Numbered from the stretch's first letter, positions 45,073-53,457 are shown. The stretch is DNA of 64,000 nucleotides from Dehalobacter restrictus DSM 9455 (GCF_000512895.1 NZ_CP007033.1:271001-335000); one strand, 5' to 3'. Notes: generated by a model not told the origin, from the letters alone. Numbers and translations: made by a program.

Positions 45073-45106
45073 TCTAACTGTCCTTATGCCGCCTTTTGGC
45101 GGCATC
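45073..45106 (-). repeat. Short attC-like boundary with hairpin (site E)
   Basis: On the minus strand an 8-bp hairpin (ATGCCGCC / GGCGGCAT with an AAAA loop) leads into AAGGACA and then R' GTTAGAC, the start of the DUF4145 cassette. The matching R'' on the other side is not visible, possibly because the IS110-like element inserted there. It could also simply be a terminator placed next to the cassette start. Confidence 0.5.
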
Positions 45107-45189
45107 AATGATAATGAAAAGAGCCGATATCCTTATTTTACTTCAAATTACAACTATCTTCCATTATTTTCTACATTGGTGTATTAATA

Positions 45190-46522
45190 GTATATAGGCT
45201 GGACTGACGAGCGCGTGGGACGATTGGTAGAATCCAATCTTTTGCGTGGATAGACCCGTGCCTAACTCTGCGACGGCTGCCTTAGTGAATTTATGATTAT
45301 GCTTAGAGCATGGAAACTACATTATTTTCTTTTCAGGCAGCCGTTTCCAGCCTATGGAGGAGATATTAACCGAAAGTTGTTCATTCTATCTGTACCGGTA
45401 TTGATGTCCACAAAAACTATTGCTTGGCTTCAAGAGAACGACTGCCACGTTGTCGTTATGGAAAGCACCGGTAAGTACTGGATTCCTGTATTTAACCTGA
45501 TGGAAGATTCTTTTTTTCTTACGTTGGCTAATCCCTCGTTTACTAAAACATTTCCAGGTAATAAAACCGACCGAAGGGATGCCAAGTGGCTGGCTGAACT
45601 TCATAGGCTCGGTCTGGTTCAACCAAGTTTCATCCCCCCAAAACATATCCGTGAGTTAAGAGAGCTAAGCCGTTATCGCCATAAGCTTATTCGCGACCGC
45701 TCTGCCGAGAAAAGCAGGATTCATAATATCCTTACTGTCTGTAATCTGATGTTGTCTTCCGTTGCTACTGATATTTTCGGCAAGTCAGGCATGAATATTA
45801 TGCATGCTCTTCTTCGCTCTAAGTCCTTTGATGAGGATCTTCTCTCCAATCTTGTTATGGGCAAGCTCAGAGAGAAAATTCCTCAGCCTATTTGTGCCCT
45901 TAAAGGACATTTGACTTCAACGCAAGCGGCTAAGCTTTCCGTTGCTTTGGATAATCTTAAGAATTTCGACGATAAGATTGCCCAAATTGAGCGCTTGATC
46001 GAAGATAAGTCACATGATTTACAGCCTGCTATTCATTACTTTGCTCTCGTTTTGCTATTAGGAAAACTTCTGCGATTGCTATCCTTTCGGAGGTTGGAAC
46101 CGATATGTCTGTTTTCCCTTCCGCTAATCATCTTTGTTTCTGGGCAGGCTTATGCCCTTAGAATAATGAAACAGGAGGCAAACGGCGTTCTGCTAAAACA
46201 AAAAAGGGAAATATGTATCTCAAAGCCGTTTTGACCCAATGTGTAAATAGCTTTTCAAGAAGCAAACGTTCTTCTCGTTTTGTCAGTAGGTATCCACTCT
46301 ATTAAGCTGCGGAGGGGACATAATAAGGCGGTTATTGCTGTTTGCCGTTCAATGCTGGTTGCTATTTATTACATGCTCTCCAGAGATGAGTCTTTCAAGG
46401 AAGTATCCGAGTCTAAGGCTACCGAGAAGAAAAGCAGGCAAAATTCTATTCTGATCGTTCCTGATGATTTATTGATCCAAGAATTGATTAAACGTGGCTA
46501 TAAGTTAGAGCCGGTAACTTAG
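45190..46522 (+). mobile_element. Decayed IS110/IS1111-type element on a cassette boundary
   Basis: A DEDD-type IS110 transposase remnant with a ~170-bp structured noncoding stretch in front (45190-45365), where IS110 elements encode their guide (bridge) RNA. No terminal inverted repeats are visible, which is normal for IS110. The element lies between the ends of two cassettes (DUF6414-like and DUF4145). IS1111-attC elements are known to insert specifically into attC sites. Exact ends cannot be fixed by eye. Confidence 0.6.
45365..46522 (+). pseudogene. IS110-family transposase, broken
   Basis: Fragments in different frames add up to one transposase. GIDVHKNY (first catalytic Asp) is near 45400; then, after an internal deletion and frame change, come WLQENDCHVVVMESTGKYW (catalytic Glu), NKTDRRDAKWLAELHR and a long middle part. 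The frame shifts near 46040, so GKTSAIAILSEVGTD, the start of the second (Tnp_20) domain, lies in another frame, followed by an internal TAG near 46160. After another shift the end (RRGHNKAVIAVCRSMLVAIYY) is at 46280-46522. With at least three lesions it cannot be active. Confidence 0.85.
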
Positions 46523-46718
46523 CCGTTTTCCTATATTTGAAGGTGTTACTATGTTTATTTTTAGCATAGTTATTTTGTTATTGCCTTTTTTAGTTTTGAT
46601 CATTATTTGGTACTATTTTTTCTTTTTTAAACTACGTCCCGAGTGTTTGCGACGCGCCCCAACCGCTTACATATTGGCTAAGTGTCGAAAATACTCTGTT
46701 GTAGTGCCTCACCCCAAA

Positions 46719-47597
46719 TTAAGCATAAATAGCTATAGGAACTACCAACAAAACAGGTCCAGGAATTTGAGTAGTAAATTCACTTGGCGTTGATAATGTA
46801 GATGATAAAGTATTAAAAGCCTCAATAAATTGCATTAAATTATCCTCGGGTAAATAAGCAAGAGGCGTACCCCTCAATAAACTAACCGATTCGCCTATAT
46901 CCTCAGGAATATATCTGACCACTTTACCAATGACCACAAATTGACCATCTATAATATCCGCTGGGCTTTGGTTTGAAAAATATTCAAGTTGAACTGGAAT
47001 GACTGCCTTTATTTCAGGTTTTATAACTAAGTCCGAAACTAAATCTAAAGAGCCTGTTTGGGTAAGCATAGAGTAGAACTTTTTCATTTGAGTAAGAACT
47101 TCTTGTTCTGCTTTAGGTTTTTGTTTTCCCGGGGCAACTGTAAATAAAAGCGCAGCCTCCATCATTTGTATTAGCCCTTCCATGTTAGCAACCATAGGAT
47201 TCTTTCTTAATATTCCCGAAAACTCAATAAAAGCACCCGGTAATAATGCTTCCATAGAAAATGCATTATCTAAAGAAACAAGTAATTTGCGTTCTATAAG
47301 GTTATCCCGCAATCTAGAGAAAAGTGAAGCTGGAGTAAATACCCTATCTTCTTGTACGTGTTTCTGCATAGATTGCGTATCTTTTTGATTGAGACCAGCT
47401 TTTAGACCAAGATTGAGAAAAGCAAATACATTCTTTGTACCCACTTCCCCAGATATTTCGCTATTGCTACCTTTCTCATCAGACTCGGCCTTCTTGATAG
47501 TTTGCAATTGAGAAAATCCACCTTCAACGATGGCTAGAAGGTCAAAAACTATTCTCTGATTAAGATAAATAGGTATTGCTAAACGTCTTCCTTCCAA
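46719..47597 (-). CDS. DUF6414-like protein of unknown function
   Basis: 292 residues, starting with a TTG after GGAGGAG. It begins with RRLAIPIYLNQRIVFDLLA and then GGFSQLQTIKK, which I associate with the DUF6414 family (from memory), a group of uncharacterised soluble proteins of about 280-320 residues. The second half has a VIGKVVRYIPEDIGESVSLL stretch and a hydrophobic end (VLLVVPIAIYA). It occupies its own cassette: the cassette start (near 47651) and a stretch after its stop (near 46700) are partly complementary (GATATAGTGCC against GGCACTACAAC). Confidence 0.55.
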   Translation of the reverse strand: MEGRRLAIPIYLNQRIVFDLLAIVEGGFSQLQTIKKAESDEKGSNSEISGEVGTKNVFAFLNLGLKAGLNQKDTQSMQKHVQEDRVFTPASLFSRLRDNLIERKLLVSLDNAFSMEALLPGAFIEFSGILRKNPMVANMEGLIQMMEAALLFTVAPGKQKPKAEQEVLTQMKKFYSMLTQTGSLDLVSDLVIKPEIKAVIPVQLEYFSNQSPADIIDGQFVVIGKVVRYIPEDIGESVSLLRGTPLAYLPEDNLMQFIEAFNTLSSTLSTPSEFTTQIPGPVLLVVPIAIYA

Positions 47598-47644
47598 TTT
47601 AACTCCTCCTTATACTACACCGAAAGGCACAAAGGCACTATATC

Positions 47645-47718
47645 AGATATCGTTCAGCCATTCACGAAGCGTCATATTACATATATCAATTCCATGTTTC
47701 GGGAATGGCGTGTTAAAT
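47645..47718 (-). repeat. attC-like cassette recombination site C (74 bp)
   Basis: Minus strand: R'' ATTTAAC, L'' GCCATTCCCGAA, a central stretch with ATGTAATATGACGC, L' TTCGTGAATGGC, spacer TGAAC, R' GATATCT. The L arms pair over 12 bases with one mismatch. The 19 bases ending in R'' (47712-47730) and the 19 bases at the start of the same cassette (48414-48432) are complementary at 17 of 19 positions. R' is degenerate (GA instead of GT). Confidence 0.8.
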
Positions 47719-47796
47719 GAAGTTGGTCGCCCCCATATCCAGGGGGTGACAGGATGTCGACCCCGTAAATTCCCCAAAAAGTTCTCATCTTACATT

Positions 47797-48336
47797 TTAT
47801 GATTGTGCCATTTCCAATAACTTCTTTGTTGTATTTGCATTTCGAATTGTAATACTTTGATATGCTTTTGTTCCGACTATCTTTGACCACCGGGTTCTAG
47901 AAAATGTTTTTAATGGAGCTGACCAAAATATAATCTCTTTATAAGCATAAAGTTGTTCATACTCCGGCTTCATTTTTCCTGCATCCGCAATAATTTCTTC
48001 CGCTGTGGCAGGTTGGATTACAAATATGGCATTATGTTTCGAGTTTTGATCATATCCCCACCAATCAGGTACATTCTCTAATGCCTCTTTCAATGTATTA
48101 ACATCAATCAATGCTATGCCAATAGGAAAGTCAAATTTCTTCTTCAGAATATCATTGCAATAACTTGATAGATCTATGATACTTTGTTCTTCACTGTCAA
48201 AGATGACATTACCACTATTAATATAGGTCCGCGTATTTAGAAAACCTGCATTCTCGAAACAGTTTTTCAAATCATGCATAGAAACTTTGTTTTTTCCGCC
48301 AACATTTATTCCTCGGAGCAGTGCAATATATTTCAT
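47797..48336 (-). CDS. DUF1697 family protein
   Basis: 179 residues from the ATG at 48336, which follows AGAGGAG; the family typically starts here with KYIALLRGINVGGKNKVSM. Other family blocks are present (TYINSGNVIFDS; the FSRTRWSKIVGT ending). DUF1697 proteins are common, small and of unknown function, and are frequent in integron gene cassettes. It occupies one complete cassette between sites B and C. Confidence 0.9.
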   Translation of the reverse strand: MKYIALLRGINVGGKNKVSMHDLKNCFENAGFLNTRTYINSGNVIFDSEEQSIIDLSSYCNDILKKKFDFPIGIALIDVNTLKEALENVPDWWGYDQNSKHNAIFVIQPATAEEIIADAGKMKPEYEQLYAYKEIIFWSAPLKTFSRTRWSKIVGTKAYQSITIRNANTTKKLLEMAQS

Positions 48337-48425
48337 AAAAAAAGACTCCTCTATAATCTTTTGCAACAATATTAAGCTTGTTCTATTAACCCGCGCCAGG
48401 ACGGCCCGGCCTTGCGACCAATTTC

Positions 48426-48500
48426 ATTCAACGTCCCGGCAGTTCCCGAAGCGTCATACTACATTCATATATTCTAAGTTTTGGGAACTGCCTGTTAGGC
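48426..48500 (-). repeat. attC-like cassette recombination site B (75 bp)
   Basis: Minus strand: R'' GCCTAAC (fits RYYYAAC), L'' GGCAGTTCCC, a central stretch ATGTAGTATGACGC, L' GGGAACTGCC, spacer GGGAC, R' GTTGAAT (fits GTTRRRY). The L arms are a perfect 10-bp inverted repeat. The 19 bases around R'' (48494-48512) are complementary to the start of the same cassette (49889-49907) at 17 of 19 positions. This is the best-preserved site of the set. Confidence 0.85.
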
Positions 48501-48566
48501 GATGGACCATGCCCCTCGAAGCCAAGCCGCCACGGATGGCGGCCATGCAAAAATATTTCGCTAACC

Positions 48567-49811
48567 TTAATATAACCGAATCTGCCCTTTGTAAAGCCAA
48601 TCAGGAACAGAGTATCCTTGAACTTTTGGATGGTTAGCAAGAATTAATCTAATTGTCCTAACGGCTGTATAAGACTCTTCAATAAGTTCATTTTGCATAA
48701 TATGGTAGCGTTTATCAAAATTATCTTTTTCTACAGCATGAGCTGGTTTCTGTCTCTCTTTCCTTACTTTTCTTAGAGTTGAGAAAAGTTGTTTAGTTGG
48801 TTCAGGGTCTCTTGGTCTAAAATTATTAGTAATCCATTCCTCAAGCAAAGAAATAGTTCCCCGCTGCCGGGTTTCAATTTTTCCATCTTTTCTTTTTATC
48901 TCTTCTGTCAAGAGTATGTCATTCTTGAAAAAATCCTTGTTAATATTATCTGACATCATTTTGTCAAGAACATGTACAAAATTATTATAGTTATTTAATG
49001 TAGGCCTAAGAAAAACGCCAAAATCTTTGGGTCGATTTCTTTTAAAATCTTCCTTAAACAAACTTGGCTTACCAATTAATTCACACATTTTATTAATCAC
49101 ATATAATTCTTCAATAAATGCGATAAATATCGATACATTATCAGCCCAATGTCCAAGGGTATTTTTTAGATAGTCTATATTTTGGTAACAATCCTCTTTT
49201 GTCTCGAATAATTTCCAGTATTTTTGTTGATCTGGTGTTAAATCATTAAGATATCTAAGATAAACAATAACAAACCTCTCATGTTGATTATTATAAGCTA
49301 GGCCAAAAGTGTCCAAAAAGAATCCTTCGCCAAGTTCTTTATCATATTCATCCATACTATGTATACTTCCAGAATAATCATCATTCTGAACAACGTACCT
49401 AGGGTCGTTCAAATACTTTTCTAAAATAGTTAAATCAAAATATACTGGTTCGAATTGCGGCTCCCCTAAAAATAATCTTCTTGAATATGGCTTCCCTCTA
49501 TATTTGCTTGCTTTTTTGAATTCCTTCAAACATTTAGCCGTTGGGTATGCACATATACCATCAAGTGATTCAGACATCAATTTCTTTATCTGTTCTTGTG
49601 GTTCAAGGTCTGGAAAGGCTTTTATATGAGGATTTAAAAATACGGTCGAAAATGTTAGTGTTACTAATCCGTCCAGAATCAATGAGCTAAGTTGATTTAA
49701 TATCTCTGAAGTATCACTTGTTCTCAATATTTGTGACACCGGTATGCCATTATAATCCAAAGAATCAATATAAAAATCTACAATAGACCTTAGGGTACCT
49801 TCATATAACAA
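48567..49811 (-). CDS. Cassette protein with HEPN-like R-x4-H motif, function unknown
   Basis: 414 residues, apparent TTG start behind a GAGAGG stretch. No family is recognised. It is helical and charged; near residue 350-375 the string RKVRKERQKPAHAVEKD contains R-x4-H (RQKPAH), the catalytic signature of HEPN-type RNases, embedded between predicted helices as in HEPN domains. This would fit a defence or toxin-like role, but one short motif is weak evidence. The gene fills the largest cassette (about 48.5-49.9 kb). Base composition is AT-rich like the neighbouring cassettes. Confidence 0.5.
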   Translation of the reverse strand: MLYEGTLRSIVDFYIDSLDYNGIPVSQILRTSDTSEILNQLSSLILDGLVTLTFSTVFLNPHIKAFPDLEPQEQIKKLMSESLDGICAYPTAKCLKEFKKASKYRGKPYSRRLFLGEPQFEPVYFDLTILEKYLNDPRYVVQNDDYSGSIHSMDEYDKELGEGFFLDTFGLAYNNQHERFVIVYLRYLNDLTPDQQKYWKLFETKEDCYQNIDYLKNTLGHWADNVSIFIAFIEELYVINKMCELIGKPSLFKEDFKRNRPKDFGVFLRPTLNNYNNFVHVLDKMMSDNINKDFFKNDILLTEEIKRKDGKIETRQRGTISLLEEWITNNFRPRDPEPTKQLFSTLRKVRKERQKPAHAVEKDNFDKRYHIMQNELIEESYTAVRTIRLILANHPKVQGYSVPDWLYKGQIRLY

Positions 49812-49900
49812 TTTCTCTCAACCTCTCTCGCACCAAAATAGCACCATAGCTAATCCTGAACATTCCGCCCATGGAGGGGGCGGTCTTTGCATGGTCTTTC

Positions 49901-49985
49901 GCCTAACTACGGTATTCCCGAACTAAGTTCGTATATACCTCTTTTTTGATGGTATTTCCGAACTAGGTTCGGAAATACTTACTAT
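49901..49985 (-). repeat. attC-like site D at the head of the array
   Basis: Minus strand: GTATTTCCGAACC (left arm) and GTTCGGGAATACC (right arm) can pair, followed by GTA and R' GTTAGGC, which is the start of the 414-residue-protein cassette. A second perfect palindrome (GTATTTCCGAAC / GTTCGGAAATAC, 49952-49978) is nested inside. R'' is not clear. This could be a decayed attC or the original insertion point (attI-like); no integrase gene is beside it. Confidence 0.55.
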
Positions 49986-50084
49986 ATTTGAAATTAGTTC
50001 TTCCATTTCAGCCCCCCTAATAAATCCAAGCAGCTTATAAACTTCTTTCATCAAGTCTTCCTTCGATAAATTGATCTGGTTCAT
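49923..50084 (-). CDS. Possible small protein of 53 residues
   Basis: MNQINLSKEDLMKEVYKLLG starts an open frame of 53 codons that ends inside the palindromic site D. No strong ribosome binding site is seen. It could be a real small gene or the tail of one cut off by the cassette insertion. The rest of 50085-50313 has no gene that I can see. Confidence 0.3.
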   Translation of the reverse strand: MNQINLSKEDLMKEVYKLLGFIRGAEMEELISNIVSISEPSSEIPSKKRYIRT

Positions 50085-50313
50085 CAGAATTCACTTAATT
50101 TGGTAACAGCTTTTTACTGATCGGGGCTTCCGCAGCTATAACCTGACGGATCTGGGAAAGAATCAATCCGGTTACTTTTTAATTTGATATTCGTGAAAAT
50201 TCACTGCTATCCTTCTAAAAAATTAAAATATGTGGAAATTTATTCTAAAAATAACAAAGCAGCCCTTTGCTGGAAAAGGCTACTTACATATCAAAAAGGA
50301 TTTATACTTTCTG

Positions 50314-50350
50314 ATAGTTTAAAAAGTGCTGTTCGCACATTTTAAACTAT
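50314..50350 (-). terminator. Terminator overlapping the end of the XRE gene
   Basis: ATAGTTTAAAA and TTTTAAACTAT, with inner pair GTGC/GCAC, form a stable hairpin covering the stop codon of the XRE regulator gene. It is AT-rich on both sides. Confidence 0.6.
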
Positions 50351-50676
50351 AGTTTTTCATTAACTATCCAAGTCATGAAATGATCAACCAGTTCAAGCTT
50401 TCTCTCATCGCACAGCTTGATTTTTTGATTAATCTGAGAAAGCAGACTGTCATTTGTTTGTCTGAAAATACCCAGCAGAAAATAATCTGGTGTGATGTCC
50501 AGAGCCTCGCATATTTTAAGCAATGATTCGATACTGGGGATAGAATGATTGTTCTCTATATTGGATATATGGTTGTTGCTGAGCCCTGTTGCTTCAGCGA
50601 CGTTATCTTGGGTCAGATTCAAAACCTTGCGTCTTTTCGCAATCCGCTCGCCTAATGCTTTGTAATCAATTTCCAT
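50347..50676 (-). CDS. XRE-family helix-turn-helix regulator
   Basis: 109 residues: an N-terminal Cro/CI-type domain (about 8-65; RRKVLNLTQDNVAEATGLSN is helix 2 to helix 3) followed by a ~40-residue helical tail, probably for dimerisation, like SinR-type regulators. It is divergent from the receiver-domain gene at 50828, and their shared 150-bp gap holds promoters for both; it may regulate that gene. No metal or ligand domain is present. Confidence 0.88.
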   Translation of the reverse strand: MEIDYKALGERIAKRRKVLNLTQDNVAEATGLSNNHISNIENNHSIPSIESLLKICEALDITPDYFLLGIFRQTNDSLLSQINQKIKLCDERKLELVDHFMTWIVNEKL

Positions 50677-50748
50677 GTTTTATCACCCTGCTTTACTTTA
50701 GCAATTATGAATAGTATTCTTAACAAAGCACAAGAGTATTTATTACCC

Positions 50749-50777
50749 TTGTATTTGTATTATTGTCAATATATAAT
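50749..50777 (+). promoter_or_regulatory. Promoter of the receiver-domain gene
   Basis: TTGTAT (50749-50754), a 17-bp spacer and TATAAT (50772-50777), about 50 bp before the TTG start at 50828. Confidence 0.65.
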
Positions 50778-50827
50778 GAACTTAATACCTTTTTAGTTGT
50801 ATAAACAGGCTTTTGGAGGGAGATGTA

Positions 50828-51217
50828 TTGCTTACTATCGGCATTTGCGATGACAGGCCGCTGTGTCGCCAGTTATTGGAGGCATTCATTCATTTATATG
50901 AAAAAGAAAAGGGGGTTTCATTTGATATTTACCAATTTGGCAGTGGTGAAGAGCTTCTTGAAGAACTTAATAAGCTTGGGATGATTTTTGACCTTCTTTT
51001 TCTTGATAATAGTATGAAAAAGCTGACCGGTCTCGAGACCACCAAACAAATACGGCAATCTGCTTCCATGTCAACATGCAGCATCGTGTTTGTGACATCT
51101 GCCGATGATCATGATCAATTCATGCAGGTACAGCCTTTACAAGTATTATGCAAGCCAGGTACCCAGGAGCGCATTGATGCTATATTAGACAAAGCTCTGG
51201 CCAAAAATACAAGGTAA
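50828..51217 (+). CDS. Stand-alone response-regulator receiver domain (AgrA/LytTR-like)
   Basis: 129 residues from the TTG at 50828 (GGAGGGAG 8 bp upstream). Receiver residues are all present: acidic pair in IGICDDRP, phospho-acceptor Asp in LLFLDNSM, Thr/Ser in VFVTSADD and Lys in VLCKPG. The sequence style matches AgrA/LytTR-type receivers, but the protein ends right after the receiver and has no DNA-binding part, so it may act by protein contact (Spo0F/CheY-like) or be a truncated regulator. No histidine kinase is encoded nearby. Confidence 0.8.
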   Translation: MLTIGICDDRPLCRQLLEAFIHLYEKEKGVSFDIYQFGSGEELLEELNKLGMIFDLLFLDNSMKKLTGLETTKQIRQSASMSTCSIVFVTSADDHDQFMQVQPLQVLCKPGTQERIDAILDKALAKNTR

Positions 51218-51301
51218 TCAATGACATGTACTATTTTTTTGAATTTTTTATAGTTCAAACTTAGCTAAGGTTCATATAATAATATGAACAGTGATAAGGC
51301 A

Positions 51302-51370
51302 AAAGATGAGAGGGGGCGAGGCCGCCGGCAAATCTTGATTGCCGTCAGCCCGCCCCCTCTCTTAATCTTT
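51302..51370. terminator. Strong GC-rich bidirectional terminator
   Basis: AAAGAT-AGAGGGGGCG pairs with CGCCCCCTCT-ATCTTTT, with an inner stem (CCGGCAA / TTGCCG). It lies between the plus-strand receiver gene and the convergent DUF2922 gene. Confidence 0.85.
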
Positions 51371-51386
51371 TATGCGTACTGCCCGC

Positions 51387-51626
51387 TTACACTTGTGGAG
51401 GATCATAAAGGTCATTGGTCGTGGTTTCAATGACCTTTATATCCTTTACCCCTGTAAGGGCACCGTTTGCCGTGAGGAATATCCCGCCTGCTATAAGCGC
51501 GTTCATAACGTCCATGGCTTCAGTTAGCAGGATATCCTCTCGCGGTTGGGGAACCGTTAGGGAAAACGTGTTCCCTCCGGTGGTTGCAAAGGTTAATCTT
51601 GCTGTTCGGTTGGTGGTCACAGCCAA
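51387..51626 (-). CDS. DUF2922 protein
   Basis: 79 residues from the TTG at 51626, which has a full AAGGAGGTGA site; the GTG counted by a longer frame lies inside that site. The family pattern is visible: RLTFATTGGNTFSLTVPQPR, then VMNALIAGG and KDIKVIETTT. DUF2922 and DUF1659 genes usually occur side by side in Firmicutes, as here. Function unknown. Confidence 0.85.
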   Translation of the reverse strand: MAVTTNRTARLTFATTGGNTFSLTVPQPREDILLTEAMDVMNALIAGGIFLTANGALTGVKDIKVIETTTNDLYDPPQV

Positions 51627-51664
51627 TTGAATCACCTCCTTGACGCCTGAAATTGCCCTCCGGT

Positions 51665-51892
51665 TTACGCTTCGTTTGTCAATTCATCTGTTCTTCTGAA
51701 GTAAACGTCAAGCAGCGTATATTCCGACAGACCGAAGATGGCGTGAGCCGCCTCATAGACAGCTTGATTCGAAGCATTGTAAACAATATTGTTAAGGGTT
51801 CGCTGTTTGGTTATCGGAGCGCCGGAGGTGCTGACTCCGGTCTGATAGACCAATACCAGAGCCGCGCCGGATGGTGCTGAAACAACGGCCAT
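51665..51892 (-). CDS. DUF1659 protein
   Basis: 75 residues from the ATG at 51892 (AAGGAG 8 bp upstream), which gives the normal family length; the frame runs further upstream without support. Pattern AALVLVYQTG, KQRTLNNIVYNA and YTLLDVYFRRTDEL at the end matches DUF1659. It is the first gene of the pair with the DUF2922 gene, 38 bp apart. Confidence 0.85.
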   Translation of the reverse strand: MAVVSAPSGAALVLVYQTGVSTSGAPITKQRTLNNIVYNASNQAVYEAAHAIFGLSEYTLLDVYFRRTDELTNEA

Positions 51893-51979
51893 TCCAATCA
51901 TCTCCTTCTCTTTTATTGGACTGCTTACTGCTGTCTTGTATATACTATGCTTGGCTTGTCCAAAGGTTCCCAAAAAAAA

Positions 51980-52810
51980 TCAGGAATGAACTCTAAGCGG
52001 TTTCTTGGGGGGTGGCCACTCTTTAATCGTCTCTGCCATGTATTCAATCAGTCGATTGGCCTCTTTTCTTTTTTCTTCTTTCAGGTTCGGATCGACATGC
52101 GCCAGATTGGTGAGCGCTGTCGTCAGATCGAAGAAGGTATCGGCGATTGTTTTGCAGCAAGCGTTGCATTTTTCTACATACTTGATGTGAGCGTCGGGGT
52201 CATGTTCGGCTTTAAGGTTGTGGGTCGGCAGGGCGGGTTGACTGGCAGAGAAGGCTTCTGCTTTGACATTCTCCGGATTTGTTGGCATTGACGCAGCCTT
52301 AGCCTGCTCCTTTTTTAATTCGGAGATTGTGCTGTCGATCGCCTTCAGTCCTTTTTTAAATGCTTGATTCTCCTGAAGCGCCTGGTCCTTTTCCTGATTG
52401 GCCTTGTCTCTGTCCTGAAGTGCCTGCTGCAGCTTTTTGGTGGTCATACCGCCGACATCATTCTGCTCGATGAATTCCTCCCGCTCCTCTGCCGGTAAAC
52501 CCAGAAGGAGGAGGGCCTGGGTGTAAGTCATATTCGACATTGATGTCGATTTTGACGTGTCCAATCCGTCAGAGAAGTTTGGCCCGTACTCTTGGTAGAG
52601 CTTTATCAGTCTTTCGGCAGTTTTCTGGGAATAGCTCACAGACTCCAGCCACTTACCCCATTCCCCGTGTTTGACCAGAGCCTTGGCTTCCTGCAAACGA
52701 CACCCGATTTCAATGGCGCCGGCAAGCAGGATTTTTTTGGTTTGGCAGGTTATCATATTTATCTCAGCCGCTATGACAAGCGGCGTGCGTTCAGTGGCCG
52801 GATTCTCCAT
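51980..52810 (-). CDS. DUF3102 protein
   Basis: 276 residues. The N-terminal ~120 residues carry the DUF3102 pattern: LLAGAIEIGCRLQEAKALV, then HGEWGKWLESVSYSQKTAER with a helix-turn-helix-like arrangement. A strongly charged coiled coil follows (about 135-185; KKLQQALQDRDKANQEKDQA), then a helical tail with a CNACCK cluster. Such proteins are common in phage- and plasmid-related regions of Firmicutes and may bind DNA. It lies upstream of the DUF1659/DUF2922 pair on the same strand. Confidence 0.75.
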   Translation of the reverse strand: MENPATERTPLVIAAEINMITCQTKKILLAGAIEIGCRLQEAKALVKHGEWGKWLESVSYSQKTAERLIKLYQEYGPNFSDGLDTSKSTSMSNMTYTQALLLLGLPAEEREEFIEQNDVGGMTTKKLQQALQDRDKANQEKDQALQENQAFKKGLKAIDSTISELKKEQAKAASMPTNPENVKAEAFSASQPALPTHNLKAEHDPDAHIKYVEKCNACCKTIADTFFDLTTALTNLAHVDPNLKEEKRKEANRLIEYMAETIKEWPPPKKPLRVHS

Positions 52811-53072
52811 GCCGTCCGCCCTTTCATTATGAGTCTAATTACAGCATATGCAGATGGGCTTCGGGTGGTGAGGGCTTGGCCGCTTCGGCTCAGGACATTT
52901 GTCCAATTCCGCTAAAGCCAACTCCAATTAAGTAAAATAATGGGAAGGAATTTGTAAATACAATGAAGAATAAATGTTATCAATGGTAAATTTATAGATC
53001 ATTTGGACTAATTGAGGTTATTATTGGAGTTTGGACGTTCGTTATATAAAATTAATTATAAGGACAGAAAAA

Positions 53073-53402
53073 ATGAGTACAGATAGCAAAAGGCGAAGAA
53101 GAGAACGGGTAACGGTTGAGAAAATGATTAATATTTATTGCAAGAAAACCCATACCCCACAAAATAGAAGGTGTGAAGACTGTGAGAGATTATATAAATA
53201 TTCAAGCAAGAAAATAGAACAATGCATGTTTGGTGAGAACAAACCAGTCTGTGCAAGATGTAAAATACATTGTTATAAACTAGAAATGAGAGTAGAAATA
53301 AAGAAAGTTATGAGGTATTCTGGGCCAAGGATGCTGTTTAAGCACCCAATATTAACGTTCTATCACATAATAGATTCTAAGAGAAGTAATAGGAAAGCAT
53401 GA
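53073..53402 (+). CDS. Nitrous oxide-stimulated promoter family protein
   Basis: 109 residues from the ATG at 53073, with AAGGAC upstream. Eight or so Cys/His residues in a fixed layout (MINIYCKKTH, CEDCERLYKYSSKKIEQC, CARCKIHCYK) and the ending VMRYSGPRMLFKHPILTFYH match this small Cys-rich family, which probably binds zinc or another metal; its role is not known. The 260 bp before it (52811-53072) hold no other gene. Confidence 0.85.
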   Translation: MSTDSKRRRRERVTVEKMINIYCKKTHTPQNRRCEDCERLYKYSSKKIEQCMFGENKPVCARCKIHCYKLEMRVEIKKVMRYSGPRMLFKHPILTFYHIIDSKRSNRKA

Positions 53403-53457
53403 TTGGCTCTTAAATTAACTGCCTTTATTGAAAAAGAACGGCTAGCAATCGAAATAA

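Noticed and set aside
46551..46793. 80-codon plus-strand frame with a hydrophobic start after the IS110 remnant
   Set aside because: It runs antisense into the end of the DUF6414-like gene; the hydrophobic part is a by-product of T-rich sequence, and the rest has no protein character.
44259..48500. Sites A-C interpreted as ordinary transcription terminators
   Set aside because: They lack T runs, have conserved outer cores and central bases, equal lengths, and ends complementary to distant cassette starts, none of which a terminator explains.
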